The notes beneath the pieces are model-generated. The model searched no databases. It saw only the letters and a list, made by a program, of their open reading frames with translations, and was not told where the DNA came from. A stretch of DNA of 64,000 nt from an uncultured Saprospiraceae bacterium. GTDB lineage: Bacteria; Bacteroidota; Bacteroidia; Chitinophagales; Saprospiraceae. The stretch lies in assembly GCA_937929945.1 (NCBI GenBank), contig CALFUK010000163.1, positions 1 through 64,000 of the forward strand, read 5' to 3'. Below are positions 37,922 to 46,785 of this stretch, piece by piece. Position 1 is the stretch's first letter, and each line of letters starts with the position of its first letter. The position numbers and the translations under genes are program-made.

Positions 37922-38013
37922 CACTGTACCTTTCGTCAGTTGCTTCATTCATTCTGTCTAACTATCTGCACTAAGCATGATAAATTTCTATTTTTGGGCT
38001 TCAAATAGATGAA

Positions 38014-38706
38014 TTGAAGAAATCAACCATACTTATTCTCATCATACTAGCGGTACTCGTCGTAGATCAGTGGCTTAAGTTTTATATTAAGACAACATTT
38101 CAGTACGGACACGGATTCGACATCATGGGACTGAGCTGGGCTAAAATCCACTTCGTGGAAAATGAAGGCATGGCATTTGGCATCACCTTCGGAGGTTCTA
38201 CAGGAAAGCTCTTCCTAAGTCTATTCCGCATTATCATGGTAGGCTTCTTAGCCTACATGATCAATAAACTGATGAAAGAGGGTGAATCAATGGGGCTGCT
38301 CATCAGCTTTGCACTGATCATCGCTGGAGCGATTGGTAATATCATTGACAGTGTCTTCTATGGCGTGATCTTCTCTGAGTCAGGCTATACCCTTCCCACG
38401 GCCGTGTTTATGCCAGAGGGTGGTGGCTATGCGCCGATGCTTTTTGGCAAAGTCGTCGACATGTTTTACTTTCCCATGATTGATACGATACTCCCTGACT
38501 GGGTACCATTCTGGGGTGGCGAGTCCTTCCGTTTTTTCAAGCCCGTATTCAATGTAGCAGATTCTGCCATTTCGATAGGAGTGGTCAGTATCCTCATCTT
38601 TCATCGCAAATTCTTTAAGGGGGAAGCAAAGGAAACCAAGCCTGATGCCGCTGCCTTATCAGCAACAGCAGTTGCTTCAGAGACATCTCATCAAGAGGAA
38701 GAGTGA
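38014..38706 (+). CDS. lspA: Lipoprotein signal peptidase (signal peptidase II)
   Basis: The start is a TTG: the ATG 5 bp upstream is out of frame and stops after two codons. The 230-residue protein has four membrane helices and the catalytic aspartates D149 (VVDMFYFP) and D183 (NVADSAI), with the conserved GNIID (D112). A longer periplasmic loop and a C-terminal tail make it bigger than the 165-residue E. coli enzyme, as usual for Bacteroidetes. It removes signal peptides of prolipoproteins such as those encoded at 1067, 10103 and 23719. Confidence 0.95.
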   Translation: MKKSTILILIILAVLVVDQWLKFYIKTTFQYGHGFDIMGLSWAKIHFVENEGMAFGITFGGSTGKLFLSLFRIIMVGFLAYMINKLMKEGESMGLLISFALIIAGAIGNIIDSVFYGVIFSESGYTLPTAVFMPEGGGYAPMLFGKVVDMFYFPMIDTILPDWVPFWGGESFRFFKPVFNVADSAISIGVVSILIFHRKFFKGEAKETKPDAAALSATAVASETSHQEEE

Positions 38707-38780
38707 AAAGGATTCTGGTTCAAGATGGCCCTCATAACTGAATGTTCCTACATTTCAGTCAGATAACAAGATAATTACCG

Positions 38781-40238
38781 CTACGTCAAATACCAGCGGC
38801 TCACCACCTCAGCAATCTCCTCATCAGAAGGATATTGCTCCAGGATCATACCGGCGTATAGATCAGCTGTAGTAGGATCAGTCTGAAGGCTACCTGCCTG
38901 ATGCAGGGCCGCCTCATCCTGCACATCCACTTGGTATATCTCATCAATGTGTAAGGGGATAAACTGGCGATGCTTCAGTATTTTCCGAAAGACAAACTCA
39001 TAGACATCTGGATCATAGGGCGGCTGACCGTCCATCGGAATACTTCTGCCATAGTCATTGGCAATGCCGCAGATTCTTTTCCAGAGCATCAACATCACAG
39101 ATGGCTTGGCTCCTGACCACACCTTGGCATCTTCAGCTATTTGGGCAGCACGGTCAGCTTCTATTTTTGCTCTGACTCTGATGGACGGAATCGGACAAAT
39201 GACCTGAAAGGCACTGCTGCTCAAAAACAACTCCAGCTCCTTATCAGATTGCACCTGGGCTAACTCTATAAACCGATGACCAACTAAAGGCGCTTCTATC
39301 AATAGTAACTGAGACTTATCTTCTTGGTGTGACTCCATCCACGCTTTCACTGTGGCCAAGAGCCATGCGCCCGCAGACAGTTTGACTCCATCATGGACGA
39401 CACCATCCCCCATCGGAAACCGCTCTTCTATCAGCGGTGTCTCAAAAGCTTTGCGTGCCACATCCCACTGAATGACCGTCACCTTACGCCCTTCTGATGC
39501 GGCAGTGTGCTTAAACTGATTGATGTAGAGACTCTTGCCCACACCAGGCAAGCCAGAGAAAACAACAGCCTTGGCACTGACAGCAGCCTGCCGCAACGTC
39601 TGAAATACGAGGCTGCTTTCCGGAATAATATTCAGATCGCTATCCTCCAGTGAGAATGCTTTATTGGATCTCAGGCCCATCTTCCTGCCATGCTCTTTAA
39701 AATACTCTTCCATAAGGGGTGTCTTGAGGCTGATGGTATTTTGCAGTTCTATGATATCCACGGTATGAGCCTCTGTGTCATAGATGGCAAAGGTAGCTCG
39801 CTTAGTCTTACTGGCGGCGATCTCACCAGGATTGACCACCCAGCAGTCACCGGTCTGATCCACTGCCTCTATATGATTGTGCCCGTAGAAGACAGCATCA
39901 TACTTTCCTGACTGAGCCATGGGTACGGCCAGATCATCATAATGAGAGATAAATATATGCCTACCGCCCAGCTCTATAAAGTCATAGGTATTGGTACTGA
40001 TCGTCAGCTGGCTATTGTCTCTCATGGCTGCCTGTACTATCTCTACCCGCTCCCCATCATTATTCCCCCAAATCATAAATACGGGTATATCTTGAGTCGC
40101 TAATAACTTAGCTATGCCGCTATTCATCAAATCCCCCAAGCAAAGAATCTGCTCAATGTCATGCTGCTCCATGGCCTGCAGTGCTAAGATCAGATTATGA
40201 AAATTCTCGTGTATGTCTGAGATGATGGCGATTTTCAT
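38781..40238 (-). CDS. Fusion of YfcE-type metallophosphoesterase and P-loop NTPase/kinase-like domain
   Basis: The 485-residue protein starts with a calcineurin-like phosphoesterase domain (about 1-165) with all metal motifs: D8-x-H10, GD36, GNND around 58-61, H99 and GH120-N-H122. After a linker comes a P-loop domain (about 215-480) with Walker A GLPGVGKS (229-236) and a possible Walker B LLLIEAPL. The C-terminal half resembles small-molecule or polynucleotide kinases but I cannot place it. Phosphatase plus P-loop resembles end-healing Pnkp enzymes in reverse order; this is only analogy. Its ATG directly follows the stop of the ThDP-enzyme gene with no gap, so the two are co-expressed. Confidence 0.78.
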   Translation of the reverse strand: MKIAIISDIHENFHNLILALQAMEQHDIEQILCLGDLMNSGIAKLLATQDIPVFMIWGNNDGERVEIVQAAMRDNSQLTISTNTYDFIELGGRHIFISHYDDLAVPMAQSGKYDAVFYGHNHIEAVDQTGDCWVVNPGEIAASKTKRATFAIYDTEAHTVDIIELQNTISLKTPLMEEYFKEHGRKMGLRSNKAFSLEDSDLNIIPESSLVFQTLRQAAVSAKAVVFSGLPGVGKSLYINQFKHTAASEGRKVTVIQWDVARKAFETPLIEERFPMGDGVVHDGVKLSAGAWLLATVKAWMESHQEDKSQLLLIEAPLVGHRFIELAQVQSDKELELFLSSSAFQVICPIPSIRVRAKIEADRAAQIAEDAKVWSGAKPSVMLMLWKRICGIANDYGRSIPMDGQPPYDPDVYEFVFRKILKHRQFIPLHIDEIYQVDVQDEAALHQAGSLQTDPTTADLYAGMILEQYPSDEEIAEVVSRWYLT

Positions 40239-41864
40239 TTACCTGATTTTTGCTAGTGCTTTGAATCGATTGGTGCTGGGTAGCCCCGTACCCATGGGTA
40301 CTTCTATGACTGTGGGCAGACTCTCCCCTTTGGCATTCTGAATGGCCTGGCGCATGGCATCAAAATCATCCACTCGCACTGCATTCGCACCGAATGACTG
40401 AGCCATTTTCACAAAATCTGGATTGTGTAGATCCGTCGCAATGACTCGATTGTCGTATAAATTCTCTTGCATGTCTCGCACATTGCCATACAGGTTATTA
40501 TTAAAGAGCAGGAGGATGACGCCTATCTTATGCTGCACGGCCGTAGCCAGCTCCTGCACACCAAACATGAATCCGCCATCACCCGCCACAGAGATAACTG
40601 GCACATCAGGCCGAGCTACCTTAGCCCCGAGCGCCGTCTGAAATCCCCAACCGAGAGTGCCCATAAACCCCGTACAAAGATAAGTCCGAGGTAAATATGC
40701 ATCATAGACAATTCGACTAGCGAAGCCCACTTGGGTCAATTCATCAACTAATATACCATCATCTGGCAGCTCGTCTCGAATGATATTCAAGATGGTGGAC
40801 TGCGGCTCCAGATAGGCCGTTTTTTCATTCCATGATTGGCGAAAGGCTGCCATCTCAGTTGCCTTAGAAAGCCTTGGCGTAGTAATATGAGCAAGCTTAT
40901 CTAATAGAGCACTGGAAGCCTGGGCTGCATCAGCTGTGATACTGAGTGTCGGCTCTATGATTCTATTGTGAGCGGTCTCATCAATATTAATGCTGATGTA
41001 TTTTAGATGATCATCCACACCCCACTTGCTCAGTGGCATCCTGGCATGACTTCCTATGCTAATGACAACATCAGCCTCTGCCCAAAGCTCATGCGCTGCT
41101 GGCACGGGAAAACTGAGATGATGCCTGTTGGATAGGATTCCCTTACCAGTCCTGTAAGCGAAAGTTGGTGCCTGGAGAAATTCTGCTAGGGCCTGGACCT
41201 GAGTACTCGCCTCCATGGCTCCGCCGCTGACAAAAATCAATGGATGCTTTGCGCCCGCGATCATATCTGCCGCCTGGGCAATGGCTGAGTCATCCAGCTC
41301 CGGCAGGATGGTCTGCGCTGGCTGATAAGTAGAAAAATCAATCTCAGCACTGGCGGACAAGACGTCCATAGACACTTCGACTCCCACGGGGCGCGGTCTA
41401 CCATTTTGCAGCTGATGAAAGGCCCGCGCCATGATCGCTGGCACCTCTTCAGGGGATGTGGCCCGCTCAGCCCATTTAGTCAGCTGTCGCTGGATGGCCA
41501 GTTGATCCGGTATCTCATGCAGTACGCCTCGGCCCTTGCCTTGAGCCTTCTGCGGTATCTGACCCACTAGTGAGAGCACTTTAGCATTCAGCCCCCAAGC
41601 AGTGGCTAAAGCCGCTGAGCTATTGAGAAAACCTGGACCCGGCACCACACTACTCACGCCCACCTTCCCCGAAGCGAGGTTATAGCCTAAGGCCATATAG
41701 CCTGCCGCTTGCTCATGGCGTGTATGGATGACCTTTATTTCATCCCGATAATCATACAGTGCATTATATAGCCAGTCATTCTGTACACCAGGCAATCCGA
41801 AAATCGTATCGACGCCCTCTTTGATCAGACTCCTGACTACTGCTTGTCCTCCTGTTAATTTCAT
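40239..41864 (-). CDS. ThDP-dependent enzyme of the acetolactate synthase/decarboxylase family
   Basis: The 541-residue protein has the three-domain layout of POX/ALS-type enzymes: PYR domain with catalytic glutamate E51 (RHEQAAG), a central domain, and PP domain with the ThDP motif starting GDGGFMF and ending NNNLYG (about 430-460). Such enzymes decarboxylate 2-oxo acids or join the resulting activated aldehyde to another molecule. The quinone-binding tail of pyruvate oxidase is not evident. Followed by the phosphoesterase fusion and preceded by an aldehyde dehydrogenase gene, it might make an aldehyde that the dehydrogenase oxidises. The ATG directly abuts the repeat array. Confidence 0.87.
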   Translation of the reverse strand: MKLTGGQAVVRSLIKEGVDTIFGLPGVQNDWLYNALYDYRDEIKVIHTRHEQAAGYMALGYNLASGKVGVSSVVPGPGFLNSSAALATAWGLNAKVLSLVGQIPQKAQGKGRGVLHEIPDQLAIQRQLTKWAERATSPEEVPAIMARAFHQLQNGRPRPVGVEVSMDVLSASAEIDFSTYQPAQTILPELDDSAIAQAADMIAGAKHPLIFVSGGAMEASTQVQALAEFLQAPTFAYRTGKGILSNRHHLSFPVPAAHELWAEADVVISIGSHARMPLSKWGVDDHLKYISINIDETAHNRIIEPTLSITADAAQASSALLDKLAHITTPRLSKATEMAAFRQSWNEKTAYLEPQSTILNIIRDELPDDGILVDELTQVGFASRIVYDAYLPRTYLCTGFMGTLGWGFQTALGAKVARPDVPVISVAGDGGFMFGVQELATAVQHKIGVILLLFNNNLYGNVRDMQENLYDNRVIATDLHNPDFVKMAQSFGANAVRVDDFDAMRQAIQNAKGESLPTVIEVPMGTGLPSTNRFKALAKIR

Positions 41865-42142
41865 ATGTTTAAATTTCAGGGTGAAATGCCAATCAGCAAA
41901 TAACTAAGTTCAATCATCCACTTGGATGTCTTAATTATCTACGTCATAGACGTTTCATATGTTTAAATTTTAGAACTGAATGCCAATCAGCAAATAACTA
42001 AGTTTAATCATCCGCTTGGGTGTATTAATTATCTACGTCATAAACGTTTCATATGTTTTATCTTTAAAATAAAATGCCATGTTGCTGATATCTAAGCTTT
42101 ACTCATCTGCTCCGGTGGCTTATCTATCTACTTCATAGCAGC
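41865..42142. repeat. Three-copy intergenic tandem repeat (locus B)
   Basis: Units B1 (41865-41958) and B2 (41959-42052) are each 94 bp and differ at few positions; B3 (42053-42142) is strongly diverged and abuts the aldehyde dehydrogenase stop. On the sense (minus) strand each good unit opens with ATGAAACGT, a four-codon frame ending in TGA, then a TCTA-TGACG-TAGA dyad, a CATCC/GGATG hairpin and an AAATTTAAACAT leader before the next ATG. The array ends exactly at the start codon of the ThDP-enzyme gene. It is the same family as the array at 22021-22201. Confidence 0.88.
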
Positions 42143-43663
42143 TTAAAATACAATATTGACAGACTTCAATGTGGTATAATTATACACGCCCGTCTTGCCT
42201 AATTCTCTTCCGATGCCAGAATGCTTGTAGCCCCCCAATGGCAGATTTGGATCTGAGCGCACTGGCGAATTGACGTAGACTACACCCGCTTGTAATCGAT
42301 TGATCATGGTCATTGCTTTAGAGATATCTTGAGTCCACACTGTGGCAGCCAGTCCCATCGAAGAATCATTAGCTTTCTCCAGCGCATCTTCCAGGTCATC
42401 AAAAGGTACGGCAACGAGCACAGGGCCAAATATTTCTTCTTCAATGATGGTCTGCTGATGATCCGTGGCGCTAAAGACCGTGGGCTGCATGTAGTATCCT
42501 TTCTCCATGGGATTACGCCCTCCTGACAGTAGCTGAGCGCCGTCCTTTTTGCCTTGGTCAATATAAGCCTGTACCGTCTGTAAATGGCTCTTAGATACTA
42601 AAGGCCCCAAATCAGCCGTCTCATCAAAACCATGTGAAATCTTCATAGACTCCCCAGCATGGCAGATATCAGTCAACACCCGATCAAACGACTTCTTCTG
42701 AATGTATACGCGCGATCCTGCGACACAGACCTGGCCCTGGTTTCTAAAAATACCCGCAGCTATTCCTTTGGCCGTTTCAGCCTGGTCTATCATATCATCA
42801 AAGACCACAGCTGGTGACTTACCGCCCAGCTCCAGCGATACTCCGGTGATATTCTCCATGGCCGCTTTGCCTATCAGCTTGCCCGTGTGAGTAGACCCAG
42901 TAAAGGTTATTTTTTTCACATCAGGATGACTTGTCAGCGCAGCACCTGTAGTAGCGCCATCACCCGTCACCACATTGAGCACGCCAGGTGGTAGGCCAGC
43001 TTCTATAGCCAGCTCTGCTAGTAGTAGGGCTGAGAGTGGTGTCTCCTCTGAGGGTTTGAGGACCACGGTGCAGCCTGCTGCTAAGGCTGGAGCCACCTTC
43101 CATGATGCTATGGATACGGGAAAATTCCATGGTACCACCGCTGCTACCACACCTATGGGCTCTCTGCGAGTGAGTGCAAAATTCTGCTTGCCTCCCTTTT
43201 GCGGCTGGGACAGGTCCAGGGTCTCACCTTCTATCTTCGTGGTCCAGCCAGCATAATACCGAAATGTCTTCGCAGCACCTCCGGCATCTGAGCTTCTGGA
43301 ATCCTTGATTAATTTTCCATTTTCTAAAGTGACAAGCTGTGCAATGGTCTCTGTATGCTCCTCGATCAAGTCTGCATATCGATATAAGATCTTACCGCGA
43401 TCATCTGGACTCATCCTCCGCCAGGGGCTGGCGTGATGAAAGGCCTTCAGCGCAGAAGCCACTGCCGCATCCACATCATCCGCACTACCAAGAGACACTC
43501 TACCGATGACATCCTCAGTGGCAGAATTGATCACCGCAATTTGCTGGTCTGTAGAACCACTTTGATACGCACCATGTATAAAGTGTTTATGGTTCTGCAA
43601 AGCCAAAAATTCGCTGAGTCTCGTTGTAAGTGCCGCCGTATCATTCATTTTGGATTCTATCAT
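42143..43663 (-). CDS. NAD(P)-dependent aldehyde dehydrogenase (paralogue B)
   Basis: The 506-residue enzyme has N180 (VPWNFP), general base E278 (SLELGGK) and nucleophile C313 (NQGQVCVAGSR), and shares the YVNSPVRSDPNLPLGG C-terminal segment with paralogue A at 22223. An in-frame ATG at 43648 is an alternative start. It is the first gene of a minus-strand unit with the ThDP enzyme and phosphoesterase fusion, separated from them by the repeat array. The aldehyde substrate is unknown. Confidence 0.93.
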   Translation of the reverse strand: MIESKMNDTAALTTRLSEFLALQNHKHFIHGAYQSGSTDQQIAVINSATEDVIGRVSLGSADDVDAAVASALKAFHHASPWRRMSPDDRGKILYRYADLIEEHTETIAQLVTLENGKLIKDSRSSDAGGAAKTFRYYAGWTTKIEGETLDLSQPQKGGKQNFALTRREPIGVVAAVVPWNFPVSIASWKVAPALAAGCTVVLKPSEETPLSALLLAELAIEAGLPPGVLNVVTGDGATTGAALTSHPDVKKITFTGSTHTGKLIGKAAMENITGVSLELGGKSPAVVFDDMIDQAETAKGIAAGIFRNQGQVCVAGSRVYIQKKSFDRVLTDICHAGESMKISHGFDETADLGPLVSKSHLQTVQAYIDQGKKDGAQLLSGGRNPMEKGYYMQPTVFSATDHQQTIIEEEIFGPVLVAVPFDDLEDALEKANDSSMGLAATVWTQDISKAMTMINRLQAGVVYVNSPVRSDPNLPLGGYKHSGIGRELGKTGVYNYTTLKSVNIVF

Positions 43664-44055
43664 TTATTATTTGAACGCATCTACTATTCCATCAGAAGTC
43701 TTGAATGTAGTGCCACCCTAAGTGTGATTTTTCAAAGGCTTTAGAGCCTTTCAAAGTTAAACACGTGACTGGACTTTAAATTGCACATTAACACAAGAAT
43801 TCATGCACTTATTCCAGCCACAGTAGCCTAGCTCCATGAGCTGACTCAGGCCATTTTCCCTCACCCTCCACTAAAAGATCATCGTGAAAAAAGATAGCCA
43901 ACCAGGCCCTTACACCTCCCCACAGAGGCCAGCTGATAACTTACTGATAACTAAAGCGTACCTTACGCCTACATTTTGATTTGGTACGGCTACTATCTCC
44001 CATCTATTAGCTTGCTTGATTAGGACGCGACTCTATCACATCTCAAGCAATACAA
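43664..44055. other. Divergent intergenic region upstream of aldehyde dehydrogenase B
   Basis: This 392-bp region separates divergent genes and should contain both promoters. It holds a perfect hairpin AAAGGCT-TTAG-AGCCTTT at 43734-43751, about 70 bp upstream of the dehydrogenase start, which may be an operator or leader structure. I see no open frame with family features. Confidence 0.4.
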
Positions 44056-45618
44056 ATGGATACCACTTTATTCGAAATCGAATCGTTTCAACCATTCTCA
44101 AAGAGTCTCATCTGGCAGCTCAATCGGGACTACTACCAAGAAGAAGGCATCGAAGCCTGGAGTAGTGGAGAGGTACCTCATGCCATTACCAGTAATTCGC
44201 TCGCAGGTAAAACTTATGCCGAACTCATATTGGGGTTTTTACAAGATCTATCCGTTAGAGGCAAGACGAAAGAAACGGTATACATTCTTGAGCTTGGTGC
44301 AGGCCATGGTCGGCTGGCTTTCCACATCTTAAGACACTTAGAAAAGTTACTGCAATATCAACATGCTGATCTGCCTGATTACTGCTATATACTCAGTGAT
44401 ATAGCGGAAAAGAACTTAGAATTCTTTAGAGACCATCCACAGCTATCTTCGTATTACGAAAGTGGTCGTTTAGATTATGCCTATTATGACGCCATCGGGG
44501 ATAATGGATTACATTTACGCTACGCAGATCGCTATATTAAAACCAAAGAATTAGATCAACCTCTACTAGCTATTGCCAATTATTTCTTTGACTCACTTCC
44601 AAATGATCTTTTTCAAATCAAAGAAAATACAATTAAGGCTTGCTCCATAGCTCTTCATTCGACTGAGCCACCGAAAGAAACTAAGGTCAATTTATTATTA
44701 AAAACACTACAATTAAGCTACGAAAAATCAACCGCTAAAACTCCTTATTACGTATCCAGCATTCATAATGAAATACTCGAGCATTACCGAAAACATATAA
44801 ATGACAGCTATTTATTTTTTCCAGAGAAAAGCATGATGTGTCTAACCAATCTAAGATCATTATCAACCGGCGGCCTTATGCTACTAAGCATGGATAAAGG
44901 ATTTCATAAATTAGCTAAGATCGACAACCAAGCGAAACCCGAGTTCATCACACACGGTAGTTTTTCTGTCTGGGTGAATTATCATGCCCTAGGTAGCTAT
45001 TGTGAGAAGGTGGGTGGCGAGGCTTTGTTTCCCAGTAATTCTACCTTTCATCTGCAAGTCGGATGCTTACTCTTTCTAGAAGAGGCAACAAGCTACCAAG
45101 CTACTCACGCCGCTTATCAACGCTACGTAGATGATTTCGGACCCGATGATTTTAATAGCATAAAAAAACTCAGCTACGCGAATATATCGAGCTTCTCACT
45201 AATGCAATTATTAGCCTTAGTCAGACTGAGCCTCTATGATTCGACTCTGTTCTTAAAGGTGTTACCCAGAATTAAAACACTGGTCAAAACCATAAACTAT
45301 ACTGACCGAGAAAGGTTAGCGCAAACCATGCAGGAAATTTGGGAGATGTATTTTAATATCGAAGAGAGGCAAGACCTGGCGTTGAATATTGCAGGCGTCT
45401 TTTTTGATCTGGCCTATTATGAGCAAGCACTCCAATTCTACCAGTATTCTACAGAAGCCTATGGCAAAGAAGCAGACACTATGTATAATCGACTGCTATG
45501 CCATTACCAGCTGAGGCAGGATGTTCTGTTTAGCGAAGCGCTGCTGGAAGCAGAGCAGCTTTTTCCCAAATCTACATTATTCGAGAGCTTGCACAGGCTG
45601 GACTTAGAGGCTAAATAA
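44056..45618 (+). CDS. SAM-dependent methyltransferase-like protein with TPR-like C-terminus
   Basis: The 520-residue protein has SAM motif I YILELGAGHGRLAF (about 76-89) followed by the acidic strand-end YCYILSDIAEKNLEFF, resembling the MidA/NDUFAF7-type methyltransferases (PF02636). The last 120 residues (about 400-520) are helical repeats resembling TPRs (YYEQALQFYQYSTEAYG). MidA-type enzymes methylate a protein arginine in complex I assembly; this protein is longer and its target is unknown. It is alone on the plus strand and convergent with the exopolysaccharide operon. Confidence 0.7.
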   Translation: MDTTLFEIESFQPFSKSLIWQLNRDYYQEEGIEAWSSGEVPHAITSNSLAGKTYAELILGFLQDLSVRGKTKETVYILELGAGHGRLAFHILRHLEKLLQYQHADLPDYCYILSDIAEKNLEFFRDHPQLSSYYESGRLDYAYYDAIGDNGLHLRYADRYIKTKELDQPLLAIANYFFDSLPNDLFQIKENTIKACSIALHSTEPPKETKVNLLLKTLQLSYEKSTAKTPYYVSSIHNEILEHYRKHINDSYLFFPEKSMMCLTNLRSLSTGGLMLLSMDKGFHKLAKIDNQAKPEFITHGSFSVWVNYHALGSYCEKVGGEALFPSNSTFHLQVGCLLFLEEATSYQATHAAYQRYVDDFGPDDFNSIKKLSYANISSFSLMQLLALVRLSLYDSTLFLKVLPRIKTLVKTINYTDRERLAQTMQEIWEMYFNIEERQDLALNIAGVFFDLAYYEQALQFYQYSTEAYGKEADTMYNRLLCHYQLRQDVLFSEALLEAEQLFPKSTLFESLHRLDLEAK

Positions 45619-45636
45619 GAGTTGTCTTTTAATGTA

Positions 45637-45662
45637 TCGCAGCTTGAATCACATAGCTGCGA
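45637..45662. terminator. Hairpin at the convergent end of the exopolysaccharide operon
   Basis: A perfect 8-bp inverted repeat (TCGCAGCT at 45637-45644, AGCTGCGA at 45655-45662) overlaps the last codons of the final operon gene and lies 19 bp after the methyltransferase stop. On the minus strand it is followed by an A/T-rich run. It may terminate one or both messages. Confidence 0.35.
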
Positions 45663-46764
45663 CGATGTCGAAGATATCCTGAGCGATCTTCTGATCATCA
45701 AATTCTAAGAGTACCTTCTGTCTACCGTATTGGCCCATAACCAGCTGTTCTGCTGTACCGTTCCTTATGAACTTCACCATCGCCTGATGTAGAGCAGCAC
45801 TGTCTTTGACAGGAACCAAGTATCCATTCAAGCCCTCCTCTACAGCCTCTCTGCAGCCCGCCGTATCAGTGGTGATGATGGGCTTTTCCATCGCCATGGC
45901 CTCTGTCAGTGATCTAGCTATAGCCTCCCGATATGAGGGCAGTACAATGCAATCAGAATGGCGGATATATTCTCTCACATCAGCTGCGTAGCCCTTATAA
46001 ATCACAGAGTCACTATTGACCCATTTGATAAGGTCGTCCTTCTTTACAGCGGCAGGGTTCTTATCATCAATATCTCCGATGATCCAAAACTCAGCATTAG
46101 GATGGATGACCTTCACACTACTGGCAGCCTCTACAAATTCTTTGATTCCTTTATCATAAAGTAGACGGCCCACAAAGCTAAAGATTGTTTTCTCTTGAAA
46201 TTCTCCATTTGGCATGGGTCGAAAATGAGCTGTATCCACACCACAGCCTTTGATAGAAATACTTTTATCTGCCGAGACTAATCCCTTCTGTATAAACAGC
46301 TCTCTGTCCTCCAAATTTTCAAAAATGACCTGCTGATGATAGCCACAAGCCAGCTTATATAGTCGCTTAGTCAGCTGTCTGATAAATCCCTGATGTAAAA
46401 AAGAATAGCCTAATCCCGTGATGATGCCTACGGAAGGAATGCCCCTAATCTTAGAGGCAATCGCTCCATAAATATTTGGCTTGATCGTATAATGGATGGT
46501 GATGTCAGGTCGGTACTGCTTGTAGTAATGGAGCAGCTCCATGGTGAGCCTGATGTCCTGTATCGGATTCGTCCCATCGCGATTGAGATGATTAATCGCC
46601 ACATGCGTCACCTCAGGAAAATTAGTTTGGTATTCTATATATTTATCAATGGGTGAAAAGACGATGACCTCGTAGCCTTCATCCAAAAATTTGCGAATCA
46701 CATTCAATCGGAAATTATAGATATTCCAAGTGGTATTCGCTACAATGGCGATTCGCTTAGTCAC
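45649..46764 (-). CDS. Family 4 glycosyltransferase (CapM/PglA-like)
   Basis: The 371-residue protein has the GT-B fold of GT4: N-terminal acceptor domain (IAIVANTTWNIYNFRLN, with TGLGYSF near 118) and C-terminal nucleotide-sugar domain with FVGRLLYDKGI and the E-x7-E motif in the SYREAIARSLTEAMA region. The N-terminal TIHYTIKPNIYG segment is typical of capsule transferases of the CapM/PglA type, which add HexNAc residues to lipid-linked sugars. It is the last gene of the exopolysaccharide operon, 21 bp after manC. Confidence 0.9.
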   Translation of the reverse strand: MTKRIAIVANTTWNIYNFRLNVIRKFLDEGYEVIVFSPIDKYIEYQTNFPEVTHVAINHLNRDGTNPIQDIRLTMELLHYYKQYRPDITIHYTIKPNIYGAIASKIRGIPSVGIITGLGYSFLHQGFIRQLTKRLYKLACGYHQQVIFENLEDRELFIQKGLVSADKSISIKGCGVDTAHFRPMPNGEFQEKTIFSFVGRLLYDKGIKEFVEAASSVKVIHPNAEFWIIGDIDDKNPAAVKKDDLIKWVNSDSVIYKGYAADVREYIRHSDCIVLPSYREAIARSLTEAMAMEKPIITTDTAGCREAVEEGLNGYLVPVKDSAALHQAMVKFIRNGTAEQLVMGQYGRQKVLLEFDDQKIAQDIFDIVAAM

Positions 46765-46785
46765 AAGTATATTTCAAAGTATCGA

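Noticed and set aside
22021-42142. Repeat arrays considered as CRISPR or a mobile element
   Set aside because: Units are about 94 bp without distinct spacers, no cas genes are present, and copies occur only after the two dehydrogenase genes in this window with no terminal duplications seen.
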